Shown here: one piece after another, positions 8,510 through 17,426 of the stretch
Position numbering within the stretch: the first letter of the stretch is position 1
Layout of the letters: the number at the start of each line of letters is the position of its first letter
From: Ignavibacteria bacterium
GTDB lineage: Bacteria; Bacteroidota; Ignavibacteria; Ignavibacteriales; SURF-24
NCBI GenBank assembly: GCA_025612245.1
Contig: JAAXKQ010000002.1
Coordinates: forward strand, 388,241-452,240
Length of the DNA: 64,000 nucleotides
Direction of reading: 5' to 3'
Notes under the pieces: generated by a model
Told to the model about the DNA's origin: nothing
What the model saw: only the letters and a program-made list of their open reading frames with translations
Databases searched by the model: none
Translations under genes and position numbers: made by a program

Positions 8510-9805
8510 ATGGGAATGACAATAACCGAAAAGATACTCGCCAAATCGGCCGGCAAGTCGAGGCTGACTCCGGGCGAGAATGTCTGGCTTAATGTCGACG
8601 TACTGATGACGCACGACGTCTGCGGGCCACCGACAATTGAGATATGGAAGAAAGAATTCGGAAGCGAGGCTAAAATATGGGATAAGGATAAACTCGTCAT
8701 TTTTCCCGACCACTATATATTTACAGAAAATGTCCACGCAAACAGAAACGTTGAGATGCTGAGAAAGTTTGCCAGGGAGCAGGAGCTGAAAAATTACTAC
8801 GATCCGGGAACGGAGCGTTATAAGGGCGTCTGCCACATAGCCCTTGCCGAGGAAGGTTTTAACGTTCCGGGAACGGTACTCTTTGGAACAGACTCGCACA
8901 CCTGTACTTCAGGCGCTTTCGGCATGTTCTCCACGGGCGTGGGCAATACGGATGCCGCTTTTATAATGGGAACGGGAAAGATATGGGAGAAGGTGCCTGA
9001 ATCGATAAAATTCACCTTTAACGGCAAGATGCCTGAATACCTGACAGCAAAGGATCTGATTCTTCACATACTGGGTGACATTGGTACCGACGGGGCTACA
9101 TACTGCGCAATGGAATTTGACGGTGAGGCCATAGAGTCGCTTTCAATGTATGAAAGGATGACACTTACAAATATGGCAATTGAAACCGGAGCCATAAGCG
9201 GTATAATTGCAGTGGACAAAGTAACTGAAGAATACCTGGAAGGCAAAGTCAGGGGCGGATATGAAGTCTTCAGGAGCGACAGCGATGCAAAGTATCTTAA
9301 GACTTACAGCTATGACGTTTCAAAGCTCAAACCCGTTGTTGCACAACCACACAGTCCCGACAAGCGTGCCCTCGCAGGCGAAGTCAGCGGCACGAAGGTT
9401 ACAAAATGCTATATCGGTTCATGCACCGGAGGCAAGATAACGGACTTCCGTTTTGCAGCCAGGATTCTTTCAGGCAAGAAGGTAAAGCTGCCGACTTACA
9501 TTGTTCCGGGAAGCACTTCAGTTGCAAAGATGCTGACCGAAGAGACTTATGACGGAGCCACGCTCAAGGAAATATTCCTCAAAGCCGGCTGCATGATTGC
9601 ACCTCCTTCATGCGCAGCCTGCCTGGGCGGACCGAGCGATACGTTCGGGCGCTCGGTAGATGGTGACGTCGTTGTTTCTACGACAAACAGGAACTTCCCG
9701 GGACGCATGGGAAGCAAGAATGCCGGCGTATACCTGGCTTCGGCTCTTACTGTAGCAGCAACAGCAGTAAAGGGAAGCCTTGCCGATCCGGCAGAGTGCA
9801 TGTAA
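8510..9805 (+). CDS. leuC: 3-isopropylmalate dehydratase large subunit
   Basis: Aconitase-family isomerase subunit that carries the [4Fe-4S] cluster. The 431-residue length and the sequence style (LTPGENVWLNVDVLMTHDVCG near the N-terminus) fit the shorter LeuC/homoaconitase-like type common in archaea and many bacteria rather than the ~465-residue E. coli type. Cluster cysteines are Cys305 in GSCTGGK and Cys368/Cys371 in PSCAACLGGP; GTDSHTCTSGAFG is also present. Works with LeuD, encoded 43 bases downstream, and probably acts on both isopropylmalate and citramalate. Confidence 0.95.
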   Translation: MGMTITEKILAKSAGKSRLTPGENVWLNVDVLMTHDVCGPPTIEIWKKEFGSEAKIWDKDKLVIFPDHYIFTENVHANRNVEMLRKFAREQELKNYYDPGTERYKGVCHIALAEEGFNVPGTVLFGTDSHTCTSGAFGMFSTGVGNTDAAFIMGTGKIWEKVPESIKFTFNGKMPEYLTAKDLILHILGDIGTDGATYCAMEFDGEAIESLSMYERMTLTNMAIETGAISGIIAVDKVTEEYLEGKVRGGYEVFRSDSDAKYLKTYSYDVSKLKPVVAQPHSPDKRALAGEVSGTKVTKCYIGSCTGGKITDFRFAARILSGKKVKLPTYIVPGSTSVAKMLTEETYDGATLKEIFLKAGCMIAPPSCAACLGGPSDTFGRSVDGDVVVSTTNRNFPGRMGSKNAGVYLASALTVAATAVKGSLADPAECM

Positions 9806-9848
9806 ACAAAAGGTTCAGACAATAAAAATTTAACGACACAGGTAAAAG

Positions 9849-10412
9849 ATGAACAATAAAATTACCGGCAGGGCATACGTCCTTGGCGACAATATAGATA
9901 CAGACCAGATCATTCCGGCTGAGCACCTTGTCTACAGCACGAGTGATCCGGAAGAGCTGAAGAATTACGGGCGCTTTGCACTTTCGGGCGTGCCTCCAGT
10001 GGAGGCGGGACTGCCTGAAGGGAAAAAGCCTTTCATAAAGGAGAATGGATTTACCTCGGAATTTTCGGTCATCATTGGCGGCTCAAACTTCGGGTGCGGC
10101 TCCTCGCGTGAGCATGCTCCACTGGCACTTATGGTTGCAGGTGTAAAGGCCGTTATTGCAGAATCGTATGCGAGGATATTCTACCGCAATTCAGTTGACG
10201 GGGGATTTGTAATTCCTTTTGAGACACCGGTGAAACTAAATAACGTATTTAAGACGGGTGATGAGGTTGAAGTTGACTTTGAGAACAACACGATAACAAA
10301 CCTGAATAGTAAGAAGACATACAGCCTGAATTCACTTGGAAGTGTTTATGACATCGTAAAGGCAGGCGGCATATTTTCTTATGCAAGAAATACAGGAATG
10401 CTGGCCAGGTAA
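9849..10412 (+). CDS. leuD: 3-isopropylmalate dehydratase small subunit
   Basis: Swivelling-domain partner of LeuC, 187 residues. Visible motifs are the N-terminal LGDNIDTDQIIPAEHL and the active-site loop GGSNFGCGSSREHAPLALMV, followed by ARIFYRNSVDGG. The size fits the small-subunit family that pairs with the short LeuC type. cimA starts 18 bases after its stop. Confidence 0.95.
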   Translation: MNNKITGRAYVLGDNIDTDQIIPAEHLVYSTSDPEELKNYGRFALSGVPPVEAGLPEGKKPFIKENGFTSEFSVIIGGSNFGCGSSREHAPLALMVAGVKAVIAESYARIFYRNSVDGGFVIPFETPVKLNNVFKTGDEVEVDFENNTITNLNSKKTYSLNSLGSVYDIVKAGGIFSYARNTGMLAR

Positions 10413-10430
10413 ATTCAAGAAGAGGAATGT

Positions 10431-12023
10431 GTGGAAAGTAAGAAGATAGAAATATTCGATACGACGCTGCGGGACGGTACACAGGGAGAGGGAATAAGCA
10501 TTTCCGTGCAGGATAAGCTTTTAATTGCAAAAAGGCTCGATGAGTTCGGGGTGGATGTAATTGAAGGCGGCTGGCCCGGAAGCAACCCCCGCGATGAGGA
10601 GTTCTTCCGATATGCAAAGGGGCTGAACCTGGCAAAGGCTCAGCTCTCGGCCTTTGGATCTACGGCCAGGGACTTAAAGAACGTCAAGGGCGATGCAAAC
10701 CTGAATGCTCTTCTTCTGGCTGAAACCCCGGTTGTTTCGATATTCGGGAAAACCTGGCGCCTGCATGCCGAAAAGGGACTCGGGTTTTCCAGGGAGGAAA
10801 ACGAGGAACTGATATTTAATTCGGTACGCTTTCTCAAGGAACACGGCAGGAGAGTCATATTCGATGCCGAGCACCTCTTTGACGGCTACAAGGATGACCC
10901 GGACTTTGCCCTTTCCATGCTTCTTTCGGCTGAAAAGGCAGGAGCTGACGTACTGGTACTATGCGATACTAACGGCGGATGCCTGCCCGATGAAATCTAC
11001 AGGATCGTAAGCGCTATAAGCAAAAGGGTTAATACCAGGCTGGGCATTCATGCCCACAACGACTCCGAGCTTGCAGTTGCAAATACTCTTTCTGCCTTGA
11101 AGGCAGGAGCGCTTCATATTCAGGGTACGATAAACGGTGTAGGGGAAAGATGCGGCAATGCAAACCTCTGCAGCATAATACCGAACATTATTCTTAAGGC
11201 AAAGTGTGAAACAGAGTCGAAAATCGACCTGCAGAGCCTGGCTGCGCTCTCGAACTTTGTATATGAGACGATGAACCTTGCGCCTTATACAAGAGCCGCA
11301 TATACGGGTAAATCGGCCTTTGCGCACAAGGGGGGCATTCACGTAAGCGCTGTTCTAAAGGACAGCAAAATGTATGAGCACATAGACCCTTCTGAGGTAG
11401 GCAACAAACAGAGGGTTCTGGTTTCTGATTTAGCCGGTCAGAGCAATATCAGGTACAAGGCCAGGGAGTTCGGGGTTGACATTGAAGGAGAGCCCGAACT
11501 GGCCAAAAGGCTGATATCGCACATTAAGTCCATGGAATTTGAAGGCTACCAGTTCGACGCTGCCGATGCGTCCTTTGAGCTGATACTTTACTCGGAAATG
11601 AAGGATTTCAAGCCTTATTTCCGCGTGCTGAATTCAAAGGTCAACGTAATGAGCGACATCAGCGGCATGAATGAATCCGAGGCCGTCTTAAAAATTGAGG
11701 TTAACGGTGAAGTTGAGCACACGGCTTCAAACGGCGACGGGCCCGTCAATGCCCTGGATAACGCTTTGCGCAAGGCGCTGCTCAGGTTTTACCCTGAGAT
11801 TGCCCTTATAAAGCTGATAGACTATAAGGTGCGCGTACTTGATGAAAAGAAGGGCACCTCGGCTAAGGTAAGGGTTTTAATACAGTCGAGCGACGGCTCT
11901 GAGACGTGGTCCACTGTAGGCGTAAGCAGCAATATTTTTGAAGCCAGCCTGCAGGCTCTTAACGACAGCATAAACTATAAATTATATAAATTGAACAACA
12001 GAATTATTTCACAAGCAAATTAA
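10431..12023 (+). CDS. cimA: (R)-citramalate synthase
   Basis: Condenses pyruvate with acetyl-CoA to citramalate, giving 2-ketobutyrate for isoleucine without threonine deaminase. The motif DTTLRDGTQGEGISIS and the following GVDVIEGGWPGSNPRDEEFF are hallmarks of the CimA subgroup (in LeuA this region reads GEQSPG and IEAGFP, as in the leuA gene here). Metal-binding HAHNDSELAVANTL lies near residue 206. A C-terminal LeuA-dimer-type regulatory domain (about 400-525, with SNGDGPVNALDNAL) suggests isoleucine feedback. The start is GTG with AGAGGA upstream. 530 residues is the usual length for this clade. No ilvA is present in the window. Confidence 0.93.
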   Translation: MESKKIEIFDTTLRDGTQGEGISISVQDKLLIAKRLDEFGVDVIEGGWPGSNPRDEEFFRYAKGLNLAKAQLSAFGSTARDLKNVKGDANLNALLLAETPVVSIFGKTWRLHAEKGLGFSREENEELIFNSVRFLKEHGRRVIFDAEHLFDGYKDDPDFALSMLLSAEKAGADVLVLCDTNGGCLPDEIYRIVSAISKRVNTRLGIHAHNDSELAVANTLSALKAGALHIQGTINGVGERCGNANLCSIIPNIILKAKCETESKIDLQSLAALSNFVYETMNLAPYTRAAYTGKSAFAHKGGIHVSAVLKDSKMYEHIDPSEVGNKQRVLVSDLAGQSNIRYKAREFGVDIEGEPELAKRLISHIKSMEFEGYQFDAADASFELILYSEMKDFKPYFRVLNSKVNVMSDISGMNESEAVLKIEVNGEVEHTASNGDGPVNALDNALRKALLRFYPEIALIKLIDYKVRVLDEKKGTSAKVRVLIQSSDGSETWSTVGVSSNIFEASLQALNDSINYKLYKLNNRIISQAN

Positions 12024-12038
12024 ATTTTCGGAGAAATT

Positions 12039-12992
12039 ATGGCATTTGAATCAGATTATGTGTGGATGGAAGGGAAAATGGTTCCTTTTAACGAGGCTAA
12101 GGTACATTTTTTAACAAGTTCACTGCACTACGGCACGGGTGTCTTTGAAGGAATCCGCGCATATTCTACTCCAAACGGTCCGGCGGTTTTCAGGCTTAAA
12201 GATCACCTGAAAAGGCTGATTAAAAGCACACAGGTTCTCGGCATGAGCGAGCTGCAGTACTCAATAGATGAGATATATAATGCAACAATGGAGCTCGTAC
12301 GCTTAAACAAAATGGAAGAATGCTACATCAGGCCGCTGGTGTACATAAAGGAAGGCGGATGGAACCTTACGGTTGACGGCGTAACGATAGACCTGAGCAT
12401 TGCAGTCTGGAAATGGACCAACTATCTTGGACAGGAAGCGCTGAGAAGAGGCGTAAGGGCAAACGTATCATCTTTCCCAAGGCATCATCCGAACATCATG
12501 ATGACAAAGGCCAAAGTTGCAGGAAACTACGTCAACTCGGTTCTCGCAAAAACAGAAAGCCTGAGGGCAGGATTTGACGAGGCGATTCTTCTTGATCCTT
12601 ATGGATACGTTTCCGAGTGCACAGGTGAGAACATATTCCTGGTAAGAGACGGGATAATTTATACTCCGCACAGGTATGGCGTTCTGGAAGGCATTACGCG
12701 CGACAGCATAATTAAGGTGGCAGAGGACAAGGGCTACAAAATAGTTGAAGAGCAGATCTCGCGCGACCAGCTTTACATTGCCGACGAGGTATTCGTTACC
12801 GGTACAGCCTCTGAAGTTATAGCTCTAAGAGAGATCGATAACAGGAAAATTGGTGAAGGCTCAATGGGGCCTGTTTGTGCGGACCTTCAGGAGACCTACT
12901 CAAAGGTAATCCACGGTCAGGACAAGAAATACGAGAAATGGCTGGACCACATTTATAAGGACGGTACAGCGGAAGCCCGCGAGGCAGTTTAG
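12039..12992 (+). CDS. ilvE: branched-chain amino acid aminotransferase
   Basis: PLP-dependent fold-type IV transaminase doing the last step for Ile, Leu and Val. At 317 residues it has the usual length. SSLHYGTGVFEGIRAY (27-42) is the conserved N-terminal motif; the PLP Lys is Lys159 in KAKVAGNYVNS; the cofactor-phosphate region reads ECTGENIFLV and GITRDSII, and FVTGTASEV follows. Last gene of the operon; a perfect palindrome overlaps its stop codon. Confidence 0.96.
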   Translation: MAFESDYVWMEGKMVPFNEAKVHFLTSSLHYGTGVFEGIRAYSTPNGPAVFRLKDHLKRLIKSTQVLGMSELQYSIDEIYNATMELVRLNKMEECYIRPLVYIKEGGWNLTVDGVTIDLSIAVWKWTNYLGQEALRRGVRANVSSFPRHHPNIMMTKAKVAGNYVNSVLAKTESLRAGFDEAILLDPYGYVSECTGENIFLVRDGIIYTPHRYGVLEGITRDSIIKVAEDKGYKIVEEQISRDQLYIADEVFVTGTASEVIALREIDNRKIGEGSMGPVCADLQETYSKVIHGQDKKYEKWLDHIYKDGTAEAREAV

Positions 12993-13092
12993 CCTTAAGC
13001 CGGCTTAAGGCTGAAAACAGTTTAGTTGTGAATAAAATACCTGGTTGCCAGGTAAAAATACTCCATGTCAGCCGGGGGAAGTGCTCCCGGCT
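12991..13092 (+). terminator. hairpins after the ilv-leu operon
   Basis: Three inverted repeats follow ilvE. The first (12991-13012) is a perfect 22-base palindrome with half-site AGCCTTAAGCC; it overlaps the stop codon. The second is ACCTGG (13039-13044) with CCAGGT (13048-13053). The third is AGCCGGG (13070-13076) with CCCGGCT (13086-13092), followed by a weakly T-rich stretch. None has a strong T-tract, so where the operon ends among them is uncertain. Confidence 0.35.
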
Positions 13093-13288
13093 GCCTTCTT
13101 AATTTTGAAAACACTTGATTAAAATTTAACGAAAGGCTAACTTTGCAGTAAGTCTTCATTAAAAAAGTGCCCGGGATCACTGTTGTACTCAGCTGATCCG
13201 GATATATTAATACAATGATCAAGAAGAGGAGAAAGAATGATAATTTGATACCTTGTTTCTTTACATCATCAACAACAGAGGTAGCAAA

Positions 13289-13945
13289 ATGTCAAAGTTA
13301 ATTTCTCTATTACTGGCCCTTTTTTTAATTCCAGTATTGCCGGCAGTCTATGCCCAGAATACTCATTCCCTGCAGCTTAACGGCGGAATGGTATTTCCCA
13401 TGAACTCATCCAAAGGCGCAGGTGCAGCTCTCCAGTATAATTATTCACTCAGTCCGGCTATTCAGCTTTATGCATATTCAGGTATTTCCTACTGGGATGA
13501 AAACCATGAAATACATGAGATGGACCGGAAGGATATACAGAATAATCAGTTCAAGACCTCTTACAGTGCCGATGAGCACGTATTAATACCGCTTTATTTC
13601 GGGAGTCAAATTGCGCTGCACTCCGACCGGCTTTTTACCACTTTTGCAAATATAGAGCTTGGTTATTCGCATTTAAGCTACAATGCTTATGAAAACCTGA
13701 TGGTAACAGATGAAAAAACCGGTGAGGTTTTGGAGTTCTATGCGGACCAGAAGACGAAAAGAAAAGTTAATGAGAACCTGTTCGGCATAGGTGCCGGAGT
13801 TGGGCTCTCGCATGAAATTACAAATGGCATAAAGCTGCAATTAAGCTATAAGCTGAACACATTTATTAATTCCAATTACAACGGATTTTTTACCAGCCGG
13901 GGGACCTACAACACACTTGTGCTTGGGGTTAATTGCGGCATCTGA
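13289..13945 (+). CDS. small outer-membrane beta-barrel protein (unknown function)
   Basis: The ATG at 13289 follows AGAGGTAG and starts a clear signal peptide (MSKLISLLLALFLIPVLPAVYAQ), so the longer reading from a TTG at 13253 is not used. The mature part of about 195 residues alternates hydrophobic and polar residues, is rich in Tyr and Gly, contains segments such as GAALQYNYSLSPAIQLYAYSG, and ends in VLGVNCGI. This is the pattern of an 8-stranded outer-membrane barrel. No family can be named. It is monocistronic and followed by a strong terminator. Confidence 0.7.
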   Translation: MSKLISLLLALFLIPVLPAVYAQNTHSLQLNGGMVFPMNSSKGAGAALQYNYSLSPAIQLYAYSGISYWDENHEIHEMDRKDIQNNQFKTSYSADEHVLIPLYFGSQIALHSDRLFTTFANIELGYSHLSYNAYENLMVTDEKTGEVLEFYADQKTKRKVNENLFGIGAGVGLSHEITNGIKLQLSYKLNTFINSNYNGFFTSRGTYNTLVLGVNCGI

Positions 13946-13964
13946 TTTTTTTATGTGAATATTT

Positions 13965-14010
13965 CAACCGGGGGCGGGGTTTGCCTCTCTCTCCCCCGGT
14001 TGGAATTTTT
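13965..14010 (+). terminator. rho-independent terminator
   Basis: CAACCGGGGG (13965-13974) pairs perfectly with CCCCCGGTTG (13993-14002), and GAATTTTT follows. It lies 20 bases after the outer-membrane protein gene. Confidence 0.8.
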
Positions 14011-14089
14011 AGCCCATAGAACCCGTCTTAAGAATCCGGGAGACTAAAGTTCCGGGAGGGATTTGGGGCTCTGTAGCTGCCCGTTATGA

Positions 14090-14284
14090 TCATTCTAAAA
14101 TTTCCTGTACGCGGCCGACCTGACCATCTTCGAGGCGCACCTTAATGCCGTGAGGATGAAATTTGGATGAAGTCAGTATATCCTTAACTACTCCCTCGGT
14201 TCTTCTGCCCGTTCTCTGATCCTGTTTTAACACAATTGATACCCTCAATCCGGGCAATATATCTTTACGGTTTTTCCCGTCCAT
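14090..14284 (-). CDS. YwbE-family protein
   Basis: A 64-residue protein, the full length of the family, with the conserved pattern GLRVSIVLKQDQRTGRRTEG and HPHGIKVRLEDGQVGRVQ. The family is widespread and of unknown function; the fold is a small beta-barrel. The ATG is preceded by AAGGGAAGT. It lies 18 bases after the AttH-like gene on the same strand and may be co-transcribed with the ABC set, although a functional link is not established. Confidence 0.88.
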   Translation of the reverse strand: MDGKNRKDILPGLRVSIVLKQDQRTGRRTEGVVKDILTSSKFHPHGIKVRLEDGQVGRVQEILE

Positions 14285-14302
14285 TTTACTTCCCTTGAAA
14301 AA

Positions 14303-15487
14303 TTAAAGCACTTCACCATAACCCGTCAGTTCCACGTAGCCGTTTCCTTCAACGGGCCTGTTATTCCACGTTCCCTTTATTTTTACCGCTCCTTCCCAGT
14401 AGCGCACGGAAACATTTAATTCCTGGTTGCTAAGATAAGGAATTATTTCCAGATTAATGTCCTTGCCGGGGACAGAAAGCCTCCATCCTGAAGGATATTT
14501 ACCGGAAACGGGGCTGTTCCAGTAGTCCAGCACCTCAAGCTTAACATCCTCTTTTTTTATGGGCTCACTGCTTCCGTCTTCGTTTACAATGAGTCCCTGG
14601 CTGAAGCTGTCGGCCATGCCGTTTTTTTGCCTCATCTGGTAGTACATAATTTCCTTTGAATTATTCATCTGGAGAGAAAACCAGTCCCAGCCCGCCTGGT
14701 TGCGCCCGAGTGCGCTTGTGCTCCATTCGCGGTCCATCCAGGAGAATCCGGTAAGCGAAAAATCACCATTGCTGGTTTTGATTACGCCATTGGTTAGAAG
14801 CCTTGTTAAGGAGTAGTAATAAGATGCGTTCCCTTTTTCGGGGCCCTTCAGGCTTAAGCCTTTATTGCCCTGAAGGACAACGGGTTTCAGGCTCTTCAGT
14901 GTAAGGTCAATTAAAACGCCATTATCCTCAGCCTTAAGGTGAAAGGCCGGTATGCCGTAACTTTCTTTTCCTGGAATTTCCGTTATCTCCCAGTCTTCCA
15001 GCCATACTCTGAAGGGTTTGGCCGCGGCCCCCGCAAGCTTTTCAGAGCCGCGGCTGAAGCGTTCGAAAAAGTAGAACTTTTTGTTATCTGCGTCTGTAAT
15101 TGTAAAATGTCCCATATAAACCTGGCTGCTCCGCCAGGGAGAGACTTTTTCTGAAGGGGCGGCGGAATCCGAAGACTCGCTGTGTGAAATGGCCGTCCTG
15201 AAAATTGTAAGCTGAAAGCCGAAGTGGCGCCTGGAGGCTGACTGGAGGTTTCCCGTAAAGTACCACCATTCGGTTTTGTAATCCGGGTGGGGACCAAAGT
15301 CCGGAGGGAAAACAAATTCCCTTGGATGCAGTGCTTTTCTGTAGCCCGCGGTATCGCCTCCCGACATTGCCTTTGAGACCGAAAGGCTGGTATTTATTTC
15401 GGGGTTAAAACTTTTTTTTGTCAGGAAATATGTTCCTGCCGAAAGCATGAGAAGTATAAATAAGATTATAAAAGCAGCCTTTTTCAT
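14303..15487 (-). CDS. AttH/CrtC-like lipocalin-fold protein
   Basis: 394 residues with an N-terminal membrane anchor or signal (AAFIILFILLMLSAGTYFL). The hallmark HPDYKTEWWYFTGNL near residue 90 and FSWMDREWSTSALG near 250 identify the hydroxyneurosporene synthase/AttH family (tandem lipocalin-like domains). Members are called carotenoid 1,2-hydratase or secreted hydrolase. Without carotenoid genes nearby, the carotenoid role is unlikely. The gene starts 2 bases after the FtsX permease ends, matching the AttEFGH arrangement in which this protein is the periplasmic partner of an ABC system. Confidence 0.82.
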   Translation of the reverse strand: MKKAAFIILFILLMLSAGTYFLTKKSFNPEINTSLSVSKAMSGGDTAGYRKALHPREFVFPPDFGPHPDYKTEWWYFTGNLQSASRRHFGFQLTIFRTAISHSESSDSAAPSEKVSPWRSSQVYMGHFTITDADNKKFYFFERFSRGSEKLAGAAAKPFRVWLEDWEITEIPGKESYGIPAFHLKAEDNGVLIDLTLKSLKPVVLQGNKGLSLKGPEKGNASYYYSLTRLLTNGVIKTSNGDFSLTGFSWMDREWSTSALGRNQAGWDWFSLQMNNSKEIMYYQMRQKNGMADSFSQGLIVNEDGSSEPIKKEDVKLEVLDYWNSPVSGKYPSGWRLSVPGKDINLEIIPYLSNQELNVSVRYWEGAVKIKGTWNNRPVEGNGYVELTGYGEVL

Positions 15488-15489
15488 CT

Positions 15490-17289
15490 TTATTCCTCCC
15501 TCAGAGCAATTGCCGGGCGGGTGCGCGCCATCTTAAATGCGGGGTAAATTCCTGCCAGCAGGGCGGCAGCAAGGGCAACAATGATGGCCTCAAGCAAAAC
15601 TCCGGGCAGAATCAGGTACTGCATTGTCCAGCCGAAAGATCTTCTATTGATAATGTATATTAGTATCCACGCAAGTACGTTACCAAGCGGAAGCGAAAGG
15701 AAGCCTGAAAGTATTCCCATGAGGCCGGTCTGGATCGTAAGAAGTTTCCAGAGCTGGAGTGGAGTCATCCCGTTTGCGCGCAATATGGCAAACTCGCGGC
15801 TGCGTTCGAGCTGTAGCGCCATAAGTGAGCTGAGTATGCCGATAAAAGCGACTACAATTGCCAGGACCTGCAGGACATTTGTGATCATGAAGGAGCGGTC
15901 GAATACCTCAATTGAGGCTTTCCTCAGAAAATTACTGGAACGCACCAGTATTTCCTCGTTAGGATCGGGCATCGAGCGGATAAAGTTAATAAGACTGTCG
16001 CGCTTCACGCCTTTTTTTAAGAAAAGGGAAAGCCCCGAGATGCGGTGGTCTTTCCAGTATTTTTTGTAGGTGTCGAATGCCATGGTAACCATTCCGAGGT
16101 CGGAGGCATAATCGTAATAGACAGCCTCGACGCGGAAGCTCCTGTTCCCCATTTCCGTGGGAATTGAAATCATGTCGCCGGACTTAATATTGTGCCTGTA
16201 GGCGAAGGGTTCCGTAACCATTACAATGTCGTTTCTGGTGAACCCGGGCCAGAATTTTTCAGGGTCCCCTTCCTTGAACTTAAAGTCGTTGTAGCTTCCT
16301 GGTCCCACGTTAAGAGCGAAAATGCGCACTTCGTCGTTCCCGGTGTTTACGGTTACCTCACGGTAGAAGTTATAGCCCTTGACCTCGGGCAGGGTTTCAA
16401 TTTTCCTGACTAGAGCCGAATCCATGGTAGCATCGTTATTCCTGAGGACAAGTCCGGGTGGTGAAATATAAATATCTGTTTCCAGGTTGCCGTTAAGCCA
16501 TGTTATGACGGTCTGACGGAAGCTGTTTACCATGGTGCCAATTCCGACAGAAGCCGAGACGGCAATGCTAAGTGCAGCCACGGCAACGGCGCTCCTGCTG
16601 ATCTGTGAGACGATGCTGCCCGAGGCCATGCGCCCGGTGAGTCCGAAAAGCTTTCCTGAGACAGGCTTAAGGAACTTCATGGAGTATAGGATCATGAATG
16701 GCGTAAGAAGGCTGAAGCCCAGTATAACGGGAAGTATACCGATATAGCTCAGAATAATGCTCCTTGCGGGAAGTGACAGGATGCCCGCGCCCAAAAGCAG
16801 GAAAGCCAGGCCAAGCGCGGCAAGGCGTGGAACTTTTCTCCTTAATTTAATTTCCTGCTCGCTGCGGCTCAGTGCAAGGCGCGGCGGGACGGATGAAGCC
16901 TCAAGTGAGGGCTTTAATGCTGCAAGCAGTGTTGCCCCGATGCCTATGAAGGCTCCTTTTGCCAGGCTGAACAGAGAGATATTCAGTTCCCTTACTGAAA
17001 GTACCAGGTAAAGATCGTTTATCGTCTGTGTTACGAGCCGGAGCATCCCACGGGCAAGCACAATTCCAGCCAGTATTCCTAGAGCGGTTCCTGCAAGTGC
17101 AAGTATTGCCGCCTCGCTAAGGAATATTCTGAAGATTTCTTTTTGAGTTACCCCAATTGAACGCAGAAGTCCTATATATGTCCGTCTTTGCAGTACGGAA
17201 AATGTCATGGTATTATAAATCAGAAACATTCCTACAATTAAGGCAAGGAGGCTTAAGGCGGTTAAGTTAATGTCAAATGCCTTAAGCAT
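15490..17289 (-). CDS. FtsX-type ABC permease, C-terminal fragment after frameshift
   Basis: This part encodes most of a MacB/LolE-like permease: four N-terminal-side helices (ALSLLALIVGMFLIYNTM onward, with the FtsX-domain signature LLRSIGVTQKEIFRIFLSEA), a periplasmic domain at about 250-430, and a second FtsX domain near the C-terminus (EFAILRANGMTPLQLWKL, then three more helices). The frame stays open upstream of the ATG at 17289 to about 17421 and encodes the missing link LLSRIDLIIPDNPQGEE, so this is not an independent gene start. With the 17415-18044 fragment it makes one permease of about 850 residues. Confidence 0.85.
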   Translation of the reverse strand: MLKAFDINLTALSLLALIVGMFLIYNTMTFSVLQRRTYIGLLRSIGVTQKEIFRIFLSEAAILALAGTALGILAGIVLARGMLRLVTQTINDLYLVLSVRELNISLFSLAKGAFIGIGATLLAALKPSLEASSVPPRLALSRSEQEIKLRRKVPRLAALGLAFLLLGAGILSLPARSIILSYIGILPVILGFSLLTPFMILYSMKFLKPVSGKLFGLTGRMASGSIVSQISRSAVAVAALSIAVSASVGIGTMVNSFRQTVITWLNGNLETDIYISPPGLVLRNNDATMDSALVRKIETLPEVKGYNFYREVTVNTGNDEVRIFALNVGPGSYNDFKFKEGDPEKFWPGFTRNDIVMVTEPFAYRHNIKSGDMISIPTEMGNRSFRVEAVYYDYASDLGMVTMAFDTYKKYWKDHRISGLSLFLKKGVKRDSLINFIRSMPDPNEEILVRSSNFLRKASIEVFDRSFMITNVLQVLAIVVAFIGILSSLMALQLERSREFAILRANGMTPLQLWKLLTIQTGLMGILSGFLSLPLGNVLAWILIYIINRRSFGWTMQYLILPGVLLEAIIVALAAALLAGIYPAFKMARTRPAIALREE

Positions 17290-17414
17290 ATCGGATGCAA
17301 TTTTGGTGCGGGTTTCGGACCTGATGAGTGATGAGCCCCCGGGAAGGCTTTCCCTTATTTTTCTGAGTGTTTCCTCTCCTTGCGGGTTATCGGGAATAAT
17401 TAAGTCAATGCGGC

Positions 17415-17426
17415 TTAAGAGCCCGG
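17415..17426 (-). other. one-base frameshift within the ABC permease gene
   Basis: In the upstream frame the minus strand reads Met-Pro-Gly-Ser-stop. One frame over it reads Leu-Leu-Ser-Arg-Ile-Asp and continues without a stop into the rest of the permease. A single missing base in the G run (CCC on the plus strand at 17422-17424) would restore the expected NMPGLLSRIDLI. It may be a true mutation, a phase-variable tract or an assembly error. Confidence 0.8.

Noticed and set aside
13022..13222. Minus-strand 66-codon ORF after ilvE
   Set aside because: It is built on hairpin sequence, has no ribosome site and no recognisable protein pattern.
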